Shown one piece after another: positions 48,326 through 57,509 of a DNA stretch of 64,000 bases. The notes under the pieces were generated by a model. That model saw nothing but the letters and a program-made list of their open reading frames with translations, was not told where the DNA came from and ran no database searches. The stretch lies in NCBI GenBank assembly GCA_020637515.1, contig JACKKG010000001.1:3130501-3194500 (forward strand). The letters are read 5' to 3'. Origin of the DNA: Rhodobacter sp. GTDB taxonomy: Bacteria; Pseudomonadota; Alphaproteobacteria; Rhodobacterales; Rhodobacteraceae. Each line of letters opens with the position of its first letter. Within the stretch, counting starts at the first letter, position 1. A program made the position numbers and the translations under genes.

Positions 48326-48925
48326 TCACAAAAGACCGCGTTGCGCCAGTGCCTCGGCCAGGCCCCGGGACGTGGTGAAATGATGCGCGGCCATCCCCAC
48401 GGCGCGGGCGCCCGCGACATTGGCCGGGCTGTCGTCGATGAACAGGCAATCCCCCGGATCGAGCGCGTTGCGCTCCAGCAGCAGCCGGTAGATCGCGGGG
48501 TCCGGTTTCAGCACCTGCGCGTGCCCCGAGACGACCGTATCCTCGAAACAGGTGCCGAGGCGCGGGTGCAATTCCAGCGCCACGGGCCAGGTGTAGGCCG
48601 CGAAATTGGTGATCGCGAACAGTCGGTGCCCGGTCGCGGACAGCCGGTCGATCAGCGCCCAGGTGCCGGCGATCGGCTCGCGGATCGTATCGGCGAAGCG
48701 GGCCGGGTAATCGGCCAGAGGGGCGGTTTGCCCGGGATGCGCGGCCTCGAGCGCCGCCAACCCCTCGGCAAAGCCGCGGCCGCCGTCCTGGCGATAGTTC
48801 CAGTCGTAAAACCCGACGGCGTCGAGATAGGCCAGCGCCTGCGCCGGATCGGGGAAATGCGCCGCTACGGCACGCTCTGGGCGCCAGCGGATCAATACAT
48901 TTCCAACATCAAAAACCAGATTCAT
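48326..48925 (-). CDS. HAD family phosphatase (YihX-like)
   Basis: A 199 aa HAD-IA enzyme. Motif I is LVFDVGNVL, with the nucleophile Asp and the DxGN pattern seen in YihX sugar phosphatases. Motif II is AITNF, Lys is in VLKPDPAIYRLLLE, and motif IV is CLFIDDSPANVAGA. The substrate is probably a small phosphomonoester. Monocistronic. Confidence 0.88.
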   Translation of the reverse strand: MNLVFDVGNVLIRWRPERAVAAHFPDPAQALAYLDAVGFYDWNYRQDGGRGFAEGLAALEAAHPGQTAPLADYPARFADTIREPIAGTWALIDRLSATGHRLFAITNFAAYTWPVALELHPRLGTCFEDTVVSGHAQVLKPDPAIYRLLLERNALDPGDCLFIDDSPANVAGARAVGMAAHHFTTSRGLAEALAQRGLL

Positions 48926-48979
48926 GGGGGAATCGACCCGCTGGATGTCACATTTCCAATAGTCTGACCATTGAGCGGC

Positions 48980-50278
48980 CTAATGCAACCGCGACCGGAT
49001 CCGGCGCAAGGCCAACCAGACCCCGCCCACGACCAGCGGGGTCAGCAGTGCCATCAGACCGGGTTTCTCCAGGCCCAGCGGCTCGGCCAGCGGCAGGGCG
49101 ACATTGGCCAGCAGCCCCACGGCATAATAGCTGATCGCCACCACCGACAACCCCTCGACCGTGTGTTGCAGCCTGAGTTGCAGATCGGCTCGCCGGTCCA
49201 TGCTGGCCAGCAAGGTCTGGTTCTGCGCCGAGCGCGCGACCTCGACCTGGGTGCTCAGCAGCCGGCCGGCGCGCATGGCGCGTTCGGACAGCACCGCCAG
49301 GCGGGCCTCGGCGGCGCGCACGGTCCGCATCGCCGGGTCCCAGCGGCGGCGCATGAACTCGTCCAGCGTCTGCCGGCCGCCAAAGCGCGTCTCGCGCAGC
49401 ACGGCGATCCGGTCCAGCACGATCGCCGCATAGGCCCGTGTCGCGCTGAACCGGAACGAGGCCGACATTTCGAGCTGCTCGAGCTCGGCCGACACCGCCA
49501 TCAGGTCGTCCAGCACCGACTCGGCCTGGCTGCCGGCCTGCGCCATGCCGGTCACCAGATCGGCCAACCGGCGATCCAGCGCGCCCATCTCGCCCGAGAC
49601 GAGGCGCGCCCGCGCCAGCCCCAACATCGAGAGCGCGCGATACATCTCGATCTCGCACAGGCGCTGGACGATGCGGCCGACCCGCCGCGCGCCCTGGTCG
49701 GGATGGACGAAGACCGCCATGCGCACATGCCCCGCCGGGTCGATGCGGAAATCCGAGGCCAACACCGCGGCGCCGTCCAGCACCCGGGCCACGGCCAGGC
49801 TTTCGCCCACGAACCAGTCGTCCAGCTTGCGGCCCAGCGCGGCCTCGTCGCAGGCCCCGTCCGCCAGGGGCATGGGTTCGATGCGGAACAGGATCGAGGT
49901 GACGCGCACCCCCGGCGCCGCCGCCAGCCAGTCGGCGGGAAACAGGTCGAACCCGGCCGGGTCAAAGGGCCGGTCGCTCAGCCCTTCGGCAAAGGCGACC
50001 CAGGTCGTGGCCTCGGTGTGGTTTTCCCATTTGACGCCGTGGCGACCCAGCATTCCGGCGTGGTGATTGGCGTCGGGGGCGGGATGCGGCGCGCCGTGAC
50101 GGTCCAGCAGGGCCAGGAGATGCGCGCGGTCCAGCGCCCGGTCGCGCGCCGCCGCGTCCTGCGCGGGCTTCAGCGCCAGAAACACCGCGGTCGCCGGCAC
50201 CGGGATCAGCGGCGCGGGGCGGGCGTGCAGTTCGTTCGTCAGCGCGTAGCGCAGCGGGTGGTCCTGGATGGGCGGCAT
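48980..50278 (-). CDS. DUF3422 family membrane protein
   Basis: A 432 aa protein of the DUF3422 family. It begins HPLRYALTNELHARP, the family signature, and has NHHAGMLGRHGVKWENHTEATTWV. The central part is helical, and two membrane segments near the C-terminus (about 376-425: VVAISYYAVGLLANVALPLAE, LMALLTPLVVGGVWLALR) anchor it. The function is unknown. A 129 bp gap precedes it, with no clear promoter that I can defend. Confidence 0.86.
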   Translation of the reverse strand: MPPIQDHPLRYALTNELHARPAPLIPVPATAVFLALKPAQDAAARDRALDRAHLLALLDRHGAPHPAPDANHHAGMLGRHGVKWENHTEATTWVAFAEGLSDRPFDPAGFDLFPADWLAAAPGVRVTSILFRIEPMPLADGACDEAALGRKLDDWFVGESLAVARVLDGAAVLASDFRIDPAGHVRMAVFVHPDQGARRVGRIVQRLCEIEMYRALSMLGLARARLVSGEMGALDRRLADLVTGMAQAGSQAESVLDDLMAVSAELEQLEMSASFRFSATRAYAAIVLDRIAVLRETRFGGRQTLDEFMRRRWDPAMRTVRAAEARLAVLSERAMRAGRLLSTQVEVARSAQNQTLLASMDRRADLQLRLQHTVEGLSVVAISYYAVGLLANVALPLAEPLGLEKPGLMALLTPLVVGGVWLALRRIRSRLH

Positions 50279-50407
50279 GGTGGGGTCGCGCGTTGAGGGG
50301 TTTTCGACACATAAGCGCAGGATGGGCGCACAAAAAACCGCCGAAGTGTCGCAAGCCCGGTCGCGGGACGGTGTGCAAAGGTATCCTTGTATTTGCGCAA
50401 CAGGCGC

Positions 50408-51361
50408 TCACCCCCGGTCGAACAGCCCCTTGAGCGCCGCCCCGGTCACCGCGCTGACCCCCGGCCGGCGCCCCATGCGGAACGGCAGCGGCCGGCACAG
50501 GTCCATGGCCGCCAGCCCGACGCGCGCCGTCAAGGCGCCGTTCACCACGCCCTCGCCGAAGCGGCGCGAGAGTTTGGACAGCAGCCCCCCGCCGGCGAGC
50601 GAGCCGATCAGGTCGTCGCCCACCGCCACCAGGCCGGTCGCCATCAGATGCACCGCCACCGCCCGCGCCAGCCGCCAGTTGCCAAAGGCCCCGGGCCGTC
50701 CGCCATAGAGTTCGGCGACCCGGCGGATCATGCGCAGGTTGGCGGTCAGGGCGGCGGCGACATCGGCAAAGGCCAGCGGGATCAGCGCCGTCGCCATCGC
50801 GACCTGGCGCGCGGCGGCTTCGATTTCCCGTTGCACCCGGGCATCGAGGCCGATCAGAAGCGTCGCCTCGAGGGTTTCCAGCACGGCCTCGGGGTCCAGA
50901 GCGTCCAGGCTGGGGTCCTGCGCGCCATAAAGCCCGCTGACCGCCTGCGCGACCGCGCGGGCCTCGGTCAGGTCGCCCCGGGCCAGCGCGCCCTCTGCCC
51001 GCGCGCGGATCGCGCCCAGGCGGCGGACGCGCGCATACCCCAGCGCCTCGCGCCCCGCCCAGAGGATCAGCGCCAGCACCAGCACCCCCGCCAGAACCGC
51101 CGCCAGCCAGCCCAGCACCGGCACGCGCGCGATGAGCCGGGCGGCGAAATCCCAGGCCGCGACGCCCAGCACCAGCGACACCAGCCCCGAGCCCGCCCAG
51201 AGCACCCAGCGCCCCGGCCCGCCGCCCGACGGCGCGCGCGCCAGCCCCGCCACGGCGCGCTGCATCGCCTGCCCTTCGGGCCTGTCGATCTCGGGCGCGG
51301 CGGCGACGTCGGGCGCGGGTTCGTCGTCGATCTCGATCACCAAGGGCCCGTGGTTCGTCAT
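50408..51361 (-). CDS. YcjF/TIGR01620 family membrane protein
   Basis: A 317 aa protein with two adjacent N-terminal membrane helices (about 55-105: WVLWAGSGLVSLVLGVAAWDF, LGWLAAVLAGVLVLALILWAG) and a C-terminal DUF697-like region (RAVAVHLMATGLVAVGDDLIGSLAGGGLLSKLSRRFGEGVVNGALTARVGLAAMDLCRPLPF). YcjF proteins are encoded with the YcjX GTPase-like protein, here 22 bp upstream, and are linked to envelope stress in enterobacteria. Confidence 0.87.
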   Translation of the reverse strand: MTNHGPLVIEIDDEPAPDVAAAPEIDRPEGQAMQRAVAGLARAPSGGGPGRWVLWAGSGLVSLVLGVAAWDFAARLIARVPVLGWLAAVLAGVLVLALILWAGREALGYARVRRLGAIRARAEGALARGDLTEARAVAQAVSGLYGAQDPSLDALDPEAVLETLEATLLIGLDARVQREIEAAARQVAMATALIPLAFADVAAALTANLRMIRRVAELYGGRPGAFGNWRLARAVAVHLMATGLVAVGDDLIGSLAGGGLLSKLSRRFGEGVVNGALTARVGLAAMDLCRPLPFRMGRRPGVSAVTGAALKGLFDRG

Positions 51362-51383
51362 GCCGACCTCATATCAGCCACAC

Positions 51384-52799
51384 TCAGACCAGCTTGTCGC
51401 CGATCAGGAATTCCGCCGCCGCGTCCAGACGGATATGCGGCAGGCCCTGCCCCGGGATGCGGTTCAGCACCGGGGGCGCGAAATGCATCACGCCGTAATC
51501 GCCTTGCAACCAGCGCCCGGCCCCGTCGCGGGCGGGGGCCAGCAGACGCGCCGGGTCCTCGGGCAGTTCGCCCGCATTGACCGCGGCTTGCCGGCCGTCC
51601 ATCAGCCGCCCGCGCACCACATCGACCGCACGGCCGCTGTAGTCGCGGGTTTCCTCGACCGTGGCGCGCAGCGCGGCCAGCGACAACGCGGCGGTCTCGG
51701 CGCCCGAAAAGCGGGCGCGGTCGCGCGCCTCGCGCAGCATCGCCTCGACCAGGGCGGTCAGGCGGGGGTGTTGGGTGTGGTGCAGGTGGTCGGCCTTGGT
51801 CGCGGCGAACAGGATCTTCTCGACCCGCCGCCCCCTCAGTAGCGACGAGAAGAACCCGTTCGCCCCGGGGCGAAAGGCCTGCAACACCTCGGCCATGGCG
51901 CGGCGCTGATCTTCCAGCGCGGCCGGGCCCTGATGCACCGCCTCGAGCACGTCGATCAGCACGACCTGCCGGTCGATGCGGGCAAAATGGGCCTCGAAGA
52001 AGGGGCGGACGACCTGCGCCTTGTAGCCGTCAAAGCGGCGCGCCATCTCGCGCCACAGGCTGCCGCGCCGGCCCTCGGCACCGGGCAGGGGCGCAAAGGT
52101 CAGGACGGGCGATCCGGCCAGGTCGCCCGGCAGCAGGAACCGCCCGGGCGAGCAATCGGACCAGCCGGCGGCGCGGGCCTCGGTCAGGTAGGCGGTGAAG
52201 CTTCGCGCCAGGTCCTGCGCCACGCTTTCGTCATGCGCGCGCTGCGGGTCGGTGCCGTCGAGCAGCGCCAGGAAAGGCCCGGCCTGGTCGCGGCTGGGCA
52301 GGCGGGCCAGCAGCTCGGCCGACCAGTCGGCATAGCTCTTGCCCATCAGGCCCAGGTCCAGCAGCCATTCGCCGGGATAATCCACGATGTCGAGGTGCAG
52401 CTTGCGCGGTCCCCCCAGCCCGGTGAGGCCCGCAAGCAGGCCCGTCGGCGCCAGCCGGAAGCTGAGTCTGAGCTCGCTGACCGCGCGGGTGCCGTCAGGC
52501 CAGCGTGGCGCGTCGCCCGTCAGCGCCGCCAGATGCGATTCATAGTCGAACCGCGGCAGTGTCATGTCGGGCTGCGGCTGCAACCAGACGCCATGGATGT
52601 GCCCGGCCTGAACGGCGCGCATCCGCTGCATGCGCCCCGGCTCCATCAGGTTCTGCACCAGCGCGGTAATGAACACCGTCTTGCCCGCACGGCTGAGCCC
52701 GGTCACCCCCAGCCGCACCACCGGCTCGAAGAACGCCTCGGACACCGTGTCGCCCACGGCTTCGATCGACTGCACGAGGCGTCCGGTCAGTGAGGGCAT
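51384..52799 (-). CDS. YcjX family P-loop NTPase
   Basis: A 471 aa nucleotide-binding protein of the YcjX/stress-inducible GTPase family. Walker A is GVTGLSRAGKTVFITALVQNL (about residue 32), IVDYPGEWLLDL acts as the Walker B-like region, and the C-terminus includes ILFAATKADHLH (the G4-like TKAD). ATG 52799 begins just before VQSIEAVGD. It pairs with YcjF downstream. Confidence 0.9.
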   Translation of the reverse strand: MPSLTGRLVQSIEAVGDTVSEAFFEPVVRLGVTGLSRAGKTVFITALVQNLMEPGRMQRMRAVQAGHIHGVWLQPQPDMTLPRFDYESHLAALTGDAPRWPDGTRAVSELRLSFRLAPTGLLAGLTGLGGPRKLHLDIVDYPGEWLLDLGLMGKSYADWSAELLARLPSRDQAGPFLALLDGTDPQRAHDESVAQDLARSFTAYLTEARAAGWSDCSPGRFLLPGDLAGSPVLTFAPLPGAEGRRGSLWREMARRFDGYKAQVVRPFFEAHFARIDRQVVLIDVLEAVHQGPAALEDQRRAMAEVLQAFRPGANGFFSSLLRGRRVEKILFAATKADHLHHTQHPRLTALVEAMLREARDRARFSGAETAALSLAALRATVEETRDYSGRAVDVVRGRLMDGRQAAVNAGELPEDPARLLAPARDGAGRWLQGDYGVMHFAPPVLNRIPGQGLPHIRLDAAAEFLIGDKLV

Positions 52800-52918
52800 G
52801 ACGGTGGGCGGGCTCCGTTCGGTTGCGCCGGGGGTTCGCCAAGACAATAGGCATCGCCGGGCGCAATTTGAAGGGCAAGGGCTTGCCCAATCCCCCCGCG
52901 CGGCCTTAGGTGCGGGGC

Positions 52919-53743
52919 ATGACGGATGTTCTGCTTTCCATCGGCCACGGCTATGCCGGCCGCGCGACCGAGACCGCGTTGCCGGACGGCTGGCGGGTGC
53001 TGGGCACCTCGCGCCAGCCCGGCGCGGCGGTGCGCTGGCCCCAGGATGCCGCCCGCGCCATGGCCGAGGCCACGCATCTGCTGTCCTGGGTGCCGCCAGG
53101 GCCCGACGGCGACCCGGTGCTGCCGGTGATCGCCGACCTGCCCGCACCGCACTTGCGCTGGATCGGCTATGCCTCGGCCTCGAGCCTCTATGGCGACACC
53201 GCCGGTGCCTGGATCGACGAAACCGCCCCCGACGCGCCGACGACCGAGAGGGGCCGCGCGCGCCATGCCGCCGAACGGGCCTGGGAGGGCTTTGCCCGAA
53301 CGCGCGGCCTGCCGCTGGCGCGGCTGCGCATCGCCGGTATCTACGGGCCCGGCCGCTCGGCGCTGGATGCGATCAAGGCCGGACGCGCCCAGCGGGTGAC
53401 GCGGCCCGGGCAGGTCTTCAACCGCATCCATGTGGACGATCTGGGCCGGATCGCCGCCGCCGCCGCCCGGGTCCGGTTCGACGGCCCGCTGATCGTGTCG
53501 GATCACGAACCCGCCCCGCCCGCCGATGTCACGACCTATGCCGCGCGCCTGCTGGGCCTGCCCCCACCCCCCGAAATCCCCTATGCCGAGGCCCGCCTGT
53601 CACCGACCGCGCAAAGCTTCTGGGCGGAGAACAAGCGCCTCAGGTCGCGCCATCTCGACGCGCTGGGCGTCCGGCTGGACTATCCCACCTACCGCGAGGG
53701 GTTGAGCGCGCTCGCCTCGCGCGACCCACACGCCGGGGGGTGA
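52919..53743 (+). CDS. NAD-dependent epimerase/dehydratase family protein (YeeZ-like)
   Basis: A 274 aa extended short-chain dehydrogenase-like protein. The N-terminal glycine motif is IGHGYAG (about 8-14) instead of the usual GxxGxxG, as in YeeZ-type proteins. ASASSLYGDTAGAWIDE, LRIAGIYGPGRSALDAI and FNRIHVDDLGRI match the atypical SDR group. Substrate unknown. It is divergent from ycjX and 40 bp before truA. Confidence 0.84.
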   Translation: MTDVLLSIGHGYAGRATETALPDGWRVLGTSRQPGAAVRWPQDAARAMAEATHLLSWVPPGPDGDPVLPVIADLPAPHLRWIGYASASSLYGDTAGAWIDETAPDAPTTERGRARHAAERAWEGFARTRGLPLARLRIAGIYGPGRSALDAIKAGRAQRVTRPGQVFNRIHVDDLGRIAAAAARVRFDGPLIVSDHEPAPPADVTTYAARLLGLPPPPEIPYAEARLSPTAQSFWAENKRLRSRHLDALGVRLDYPTYREGLSALASRDPHAGG

Positions 53744-53783
53744 AGGGGCAAGGCCCCCGGACCCCGCCACCACAGGACCCGCC

Positions 53784-54554
53784 ATGCCCCGCTTCGCCTT
53801 TCGCGTCGAATACCTGGGAACGCCGTTCAACGGCTGGCAACGCCAGGACAGCCAACCCTCGGTCCAGCAGGCCATCGAAGAGGCGCTTGCGCGGGTCGAG
53901 CCGGCCGAGCCCCGCATCGCCGCCGCCGGGCGCACCGATACCGGCGTCCATGCCACGGGCCAGGTCGCCCATGCCGATCTGACCCGCGACTGGGCGCCCG
54001 AGCGGCTGATGGAGGCGGTGAACCACCATCTGAAGCCCCTGCCCGTCGCGCTGACCGCCTGCGCCCGCGTGACCGAGGATTTCCACGCGCGCTTTTCCGC
54101 CATCGAGCGGCGCTATACCTTCCGGCTGGTGGCCCGGCGCGCCCCGGTGGTGCAGGACGCAGGCCAGGTCTGGCAAGTGCGCCATCCGCTCGATGTGGCG
54201 GCGATGCGCGCGGGCGCCCGGGCGCTGATCGGCACGCATGATTTCACGACGTTCCGCGCCAGCCTGTGCCAGGCCAGATCGCCGGTGAAGTCGCTGGACG
54301 AGATCACCCTGGACGCGGTGCCCTATCCCGCCGGGGTCGAAATCCGGTTCCACCTGCGCGCGCGCAGCTTCCTGCACAACCAGGTGCGTTCGATCGTCGG
54401 CACGCTGGAACGGGTCGGCGCCGGCGCCTGGCCTCCCGGCCGCGTGGCCGAGGCGCTGGCCGCCCGCGACCGCGCCGCCTGCGGGCCGGTCTGCCCGCCG
54501 CAGGGGTTGTGCCTGACAGGCGTGGGATACCCCGAGGACCCGTTCGCGGGTTGA
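53784..54554 (+). CDS. truA: tRNA pseudouridine(38-40) synthase TruA
   Basis: A 256 aa pseudouridine synthase acting on the tRNA anticodon stem. The catalytic Asp lies in AAAGRTDTGVHATGQVAH (near residue 52); EYLGTPFNGWQRQ, RYTFRL and FLHNQVRSIVGTLERVG are conserved. The length is normal. It is followed at once by repeat element E. Confidence 0.95.
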   Translation: MPRFAFRVEYLGTPFNGWQRQDSQPSVQQAIEEALARVEPAEPRIAAAGRTDTGVHATGQVAHADLTRDWAPERLMEAVNHHLKPLPVALTACARVTEDFHARFSAIERRYTFRLVARRAPVVQDAGQVWQVRHPLDVAAMRAGARALIGTHDFTTFRASLCQARSPVKSLDEITLDAVPYPAGVEIRFHLRARSFLHNQVRSIVGTLERVGAGAWPPGRVAEALAARDRAACGPVCPPQGLCLTGVGYPEDPFAG

Positions 54555-54558
54555 GAGG

Positions 54559-54612
54559 CTGGGGGGCCAGCCCCCCAGACCCCCCGGGATATTTGGGGCA
54601 CAAAGAAGGGGG
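54559..54612 (+). repeat. Dispersed G/C-hairpin intergenic element, copy E
   Basis: A single hairpin CTGGGGGGC/GCCCCCCAG (54559-54567 with 54570-54578) is followed by ACCCCCC and the box GGGATATTTGGGGCACAAAG and AAGG. The box matches copies C and F. It lies between convergent truA and the GST gene; the second hairpin is missing. Confidence 0.75.
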
Positions 54613-54626
54613 CGGTTCCGGGCCGT

Positions 54627-55331
54627 TCAGAGCGCGGTGCCCTCGGGCGGCTGGCAGGGTTTGGGCGCGCTGAAAGGGGTGGCGCCCAGCCCCTCGGCCC
54701 GGATCGCGGCCTGGACCGAGGGACGGGTTTCCAGCCTTTGCACCAGGGCCTTGAGCCCCGGGTAGTCAGCGGCCGTGAACCAGGCGCCCATGGGGGCATA
54801 GAGCGCCGCCCAGCGCATCGTCACGGCGGCATAGAGGTCCAGGATTGTCGGATCCGCGCCGCCGAACCAGGGTTGGCCCACGAGAGCTTCGAGCAGGGTG
54901 TAATGCCCCGCGAGGCGCCGCGTCACGCCCGCGTGCAGGGCCTCCATCGCGTCGATGTCCGGGCCGACGTATTGCTGCGGATAAAAGACGATCCGCAGAT
55001 CGGCGTGCAGGGAATTCGACAGCCAGAACAGCCATTTCAGGACCGGCCCGCGCGCGGGATCGCCGGGCGGGGGCGCCAGCGGTCGGCCCGAGGGCGGCGC
55101 GCCATGGGTTTCCGTCAGCCACAGCAGGATCGCGGCGGTTTCCGACAGCGGGCCCTGCGGCGTTTCCAGCACCGGGATCAGCCCCGCGGGGTTCAGCCTG
55201 AGAAAGGCCGCGCTTTTCTGCTGGCGGATGCTGCGGTCCACCAGTTCCGTGCGATAGGTCAGGCCCAGTTCCTCGAGCGCGAGGCGCACGACGAGCGAGG
55301 CGTTGTCGGGGGCGTAGTGCAGGGTATACAA
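54627..55331 (-). CDS. Glutathione S-transferase family protein
   Basis: A 234 aa protein with an N-terminal thioredoxin-fold domain (YTLHYAPDNASLVVRLALEELGLTYRTELVD, LNPAGLIPVLETPQGPLSETAAILLWL) and a helical C-terminal domain with the ADPTILDLYAAV capping motif. No ATG fits; a TTG at 55331 lies 6 nt after GGAGGG, which I take as the start. It follows a 32-codon small ORF. Substrate unknown. Confidence 0.85.
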   Translation of the reverse strand: MYTLHYAPDNASLVVRLALEELGLTYRTELVDRSIRQQKSAAFLRLNPAGLIPVLETPQGPLSETAAILLWLTETHGAPPSGRPLAPPPGDPARGPVLKWLFWLSNSLHADLRIVFYPQQYVGPDIDAMEALHAGVTRRLAGHYTLLEALVGQPWFGGADPTILDLYAAVTMRWAALYAPMGAWFTAADYPGLKALVQRLETRPSVQAAIRAEGLGATPFSAPKPCQPPEGTAL

Positions 55332-55333
55332 AG

Positions 55334-55432
55334 TCAGCCCTCCTCGCGACGGAGGATGCCGGTGACGGCGGCGGCGGACATCGCCATTTCGGGCGGGCTG
55401 GGGGCGGCGAATTCGGCGAGGGCGCGGGGCAT
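55334..55432 (-). CDS. Candidate 32-aa small ORF upstream of the GST gene
   Basis: An ATG at 55432 opens 32 codons (MPRALAEFAAPSPPEMAMSA...) ending in TGA 2 bp before the GST TTG start. The GST ribosome site lies within its last codons, the usual set-up for translational coupling. No clear ribosome site or homologue is known to me; it may be chance. Confidence 0.25.
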   Translation of the reverse strand: MPRALAEFAAPSPPEMAMSAAAVTGILRREEG

Positions 55433-55579
55433 CACGATCCTGGGGCGTCGGGGTGCCGCCACCCTCGCGGAGGGGAGGTATCGCTGTCAATTCCCGTTTC
55501 GGGCGAAAATCCGCGCCAGCCCCTATGAGAGACGCGCGGACCTGCTATAACCGGGGCATCCCCAGCCGGAGCGCCTGAA

Positions 55580-56362
55580 ATGGTCCTGCAACTCACCCCC
55601 ATCGACCGCGCGAAATTTGCCGCCGCCCGCCGGGCCGTCGATCTGGTCGAGGACGGCATGAAGCTGGGCCTCGGCACCGGATCGACCGCCGCCTGGATGG
55701 TGCGCGCGCTGGCCGAGCGGGTGCGCGAGGAGAACCTGCGGCTGACCTGCGCCGCGACCTCGCGGCGGACGGCGGAACTGGGGCAGGAGCTGGGCCTCAA
55801 GGTGCTGCCGCTGGACGAGGCCGGTTGGCTGGACCTGACCATCGACGGCACCGACGAATTCGACGCCGACCTCACGCTCATCAAGGGCGGCGGCGGGGCG
55901 CTGCTGCGCGAAAAGATCGTCGCGACGGCCTCGGACCGGATGGTGGTCATCACCGACGCCTCGAAGGAGGTGAAGACGCTGGGCCATTTCCCGCTGCCGG
56001 TCGAGGTGATCCCCTTTGGCTGGCAGGCCAGCCGGATGCTGATCGAGGAATTGCTGAACGCGATGGACGTCATGGGCACCAACGCCACGCTCAGAATGAA
56101 CGGCGAACGGCCCTTTGTCACCGACGAGGGCAATGTCATCCTGGACCTGGGCCTGGGCCGGATCGGCAACCCCCGGCAATTGTCGCTGGCGCTGAATCAG
56201 GTGCCCGGCGTGATCGAGAACGGCCTGTTCATCGACATCTGCGACGCGGTGGTGATCGGCTACGCCGACGGCCGGGTCGAATTTCGGGACCTGACCGAGG
56301 GCACCGTCGAGAACGAGCGCATCATCTTCGAGGAAACCGACAACATTTTTCGCGATCTCTGA
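55580..56362 (+). CDS. rpiA: Ribose-5-phosphate isomerase A
   Basis: A 260 aa enzyme of the pentose phosphate and Calvin pathways. The RpiA motifs GLGTGSTAAWMVRAL (about 30), TIDGTDEFDADLTLIKGGGGALLREKIVA (about 90-118) and the C-terminal YADGRVEFRD are present. The length is in the family range. It is divergent from the GST gene and 68 bp upstream of a small membrane protein. Confidence 0.95.
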   Translation: MVLQLTPIDRAKFAAARRAVDLVEDGMKLGLGTGSTAAWMVRALAERVREENLRLTCAATSRRTAELGQELGLKVLPLDEAGWLDLTIDGTDEFDADLTLIKGGGGALLREKIVATASDRMVVITDASKEVKTLGHFPLPVEVIPFGWQASRMLIEELLNAMDVMGTNATLRMNGERPFVTDEGNVILDLGLGRIGNPRQLSLALNQVPGVIENGLFIDICDAVVIGYADGRVEFRDLTEGTVENERIIFEETDNIFRDL

Positions 56363-56430
56363 CCTGCGACAGCTTGCCGGTGGAAATCGCGCGCCGATGG
56401 CCTATTCTGGGTCCAACACCGGAGGTTCCC

Positions 56431-56775
56431 ATGTCTGCCACGCTGCCCGACCCCGACCAGGACCCGCGCCTGCCCCGGCTGGTGCGGCTGTATATGCGGC
56501 AGGTTGCCATCGGCTTTGGCCTGTCGGGGGTGTTCGTCGGGTTGCTTCTGGGGTTCGACGTGGCCCATCTGCGCAGCCTGATGATGGCGACGCAGGGCGG
56601 GTTCATTGCCGCCTTCATGCTGTTCTTCTTCAACGGGTTGGTGTTCGCCGGCGTGCAATTCGCCATCACCATCATGCGCATGGCCGACCCCGACGACAAG
56701 GGGCCGAAGGGCGGGCACCGCGCGCCGGTGGCCACGCGCCAGCCCGCGCGGGTGCGCGTCTCTGCCGGGCGTTGA
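56431..56775 (+). CDS. Small two-helix membrane protein (hypothetical)
   Basis: A 114 aa protein with two predicted transmembrane helices (VAIGFGLSGVFVGLLLGF and GGFIAAFMLFFFNGLVFAGVQFAI), a charged N-terminus and a basic Arg/Lys-rich tail. GGAGG lies 5 bp before the ATG. Cytosolic termini are predicted. I recognise no family. It follows rpiA. Confidence 0.65.
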   Translation: MSATLPDPDQDPRLPRLVRLYMRQVAIGFGLSGVFVGLLLGFDVAHLRSLMMATQGGFIAAFMLFFFNGLVFAGVQFAITIMRMADPDDKGPKGGHRAPVATRQPARVRVSAGR

Positions 56776-57070
56776 AAGCCGGGCGGTGAAACCGGGCCTG
56801 GGGTCCCGGCGTCGGGGGATTGGGTGGCGGGCCCGCAGCGACCGTTTCGGGCTGATTTTCCCGAGAGCCTGACGAATCAGGTGGGCGCCAGATACCAGGG
56901 CCAGGACCCTGACAGAGCCAGCTCCCTCGGAAATGCTTATCGGCCACTGGAAAAGTGCCGTCCACGTGAAGAGCAGAACCCGCCGCCTCATACTCTAGGC
57001 TTCGGAAGGCCGCGCTTCAAGGGGGCGCAGGCACTGGACCAAAGCGGGAACATCCGTTAACCTCGGCGCC
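56776..57070. other. Structured intergenic region, possible small RNA
   Basis: This gap of 295 bp has no credible gene but several strong hairpins: CCTGA-CGAA-TCAGG (about 56869-56882), CAGGG-CCAGGA-CCCTG (about 56896-56911), and GGCCACT-GGAAA-AGTGCC (about 56942-56958). I compared it by eye with 6S, 4.5S, RNase P and cobalamin riboswitch signatures and found no match. Confidence 0.35.
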
Positions 57071-57508
<438 letters not shown>

Positions 57509-57509
57509 G

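Noticed and set aside
56776..57070. 6S RNA, signal recognition RNA or cobalamin riboswitch
   Set aside because: None of the conserved sequence blocks of these families is present; only generic hairpins and a GCCACTG-like string.
57000..57070. SOS box upstream of mmcB
   Set aside because: Only one GAAC half-site is seen; the second half with 7 bp spacing is missing.
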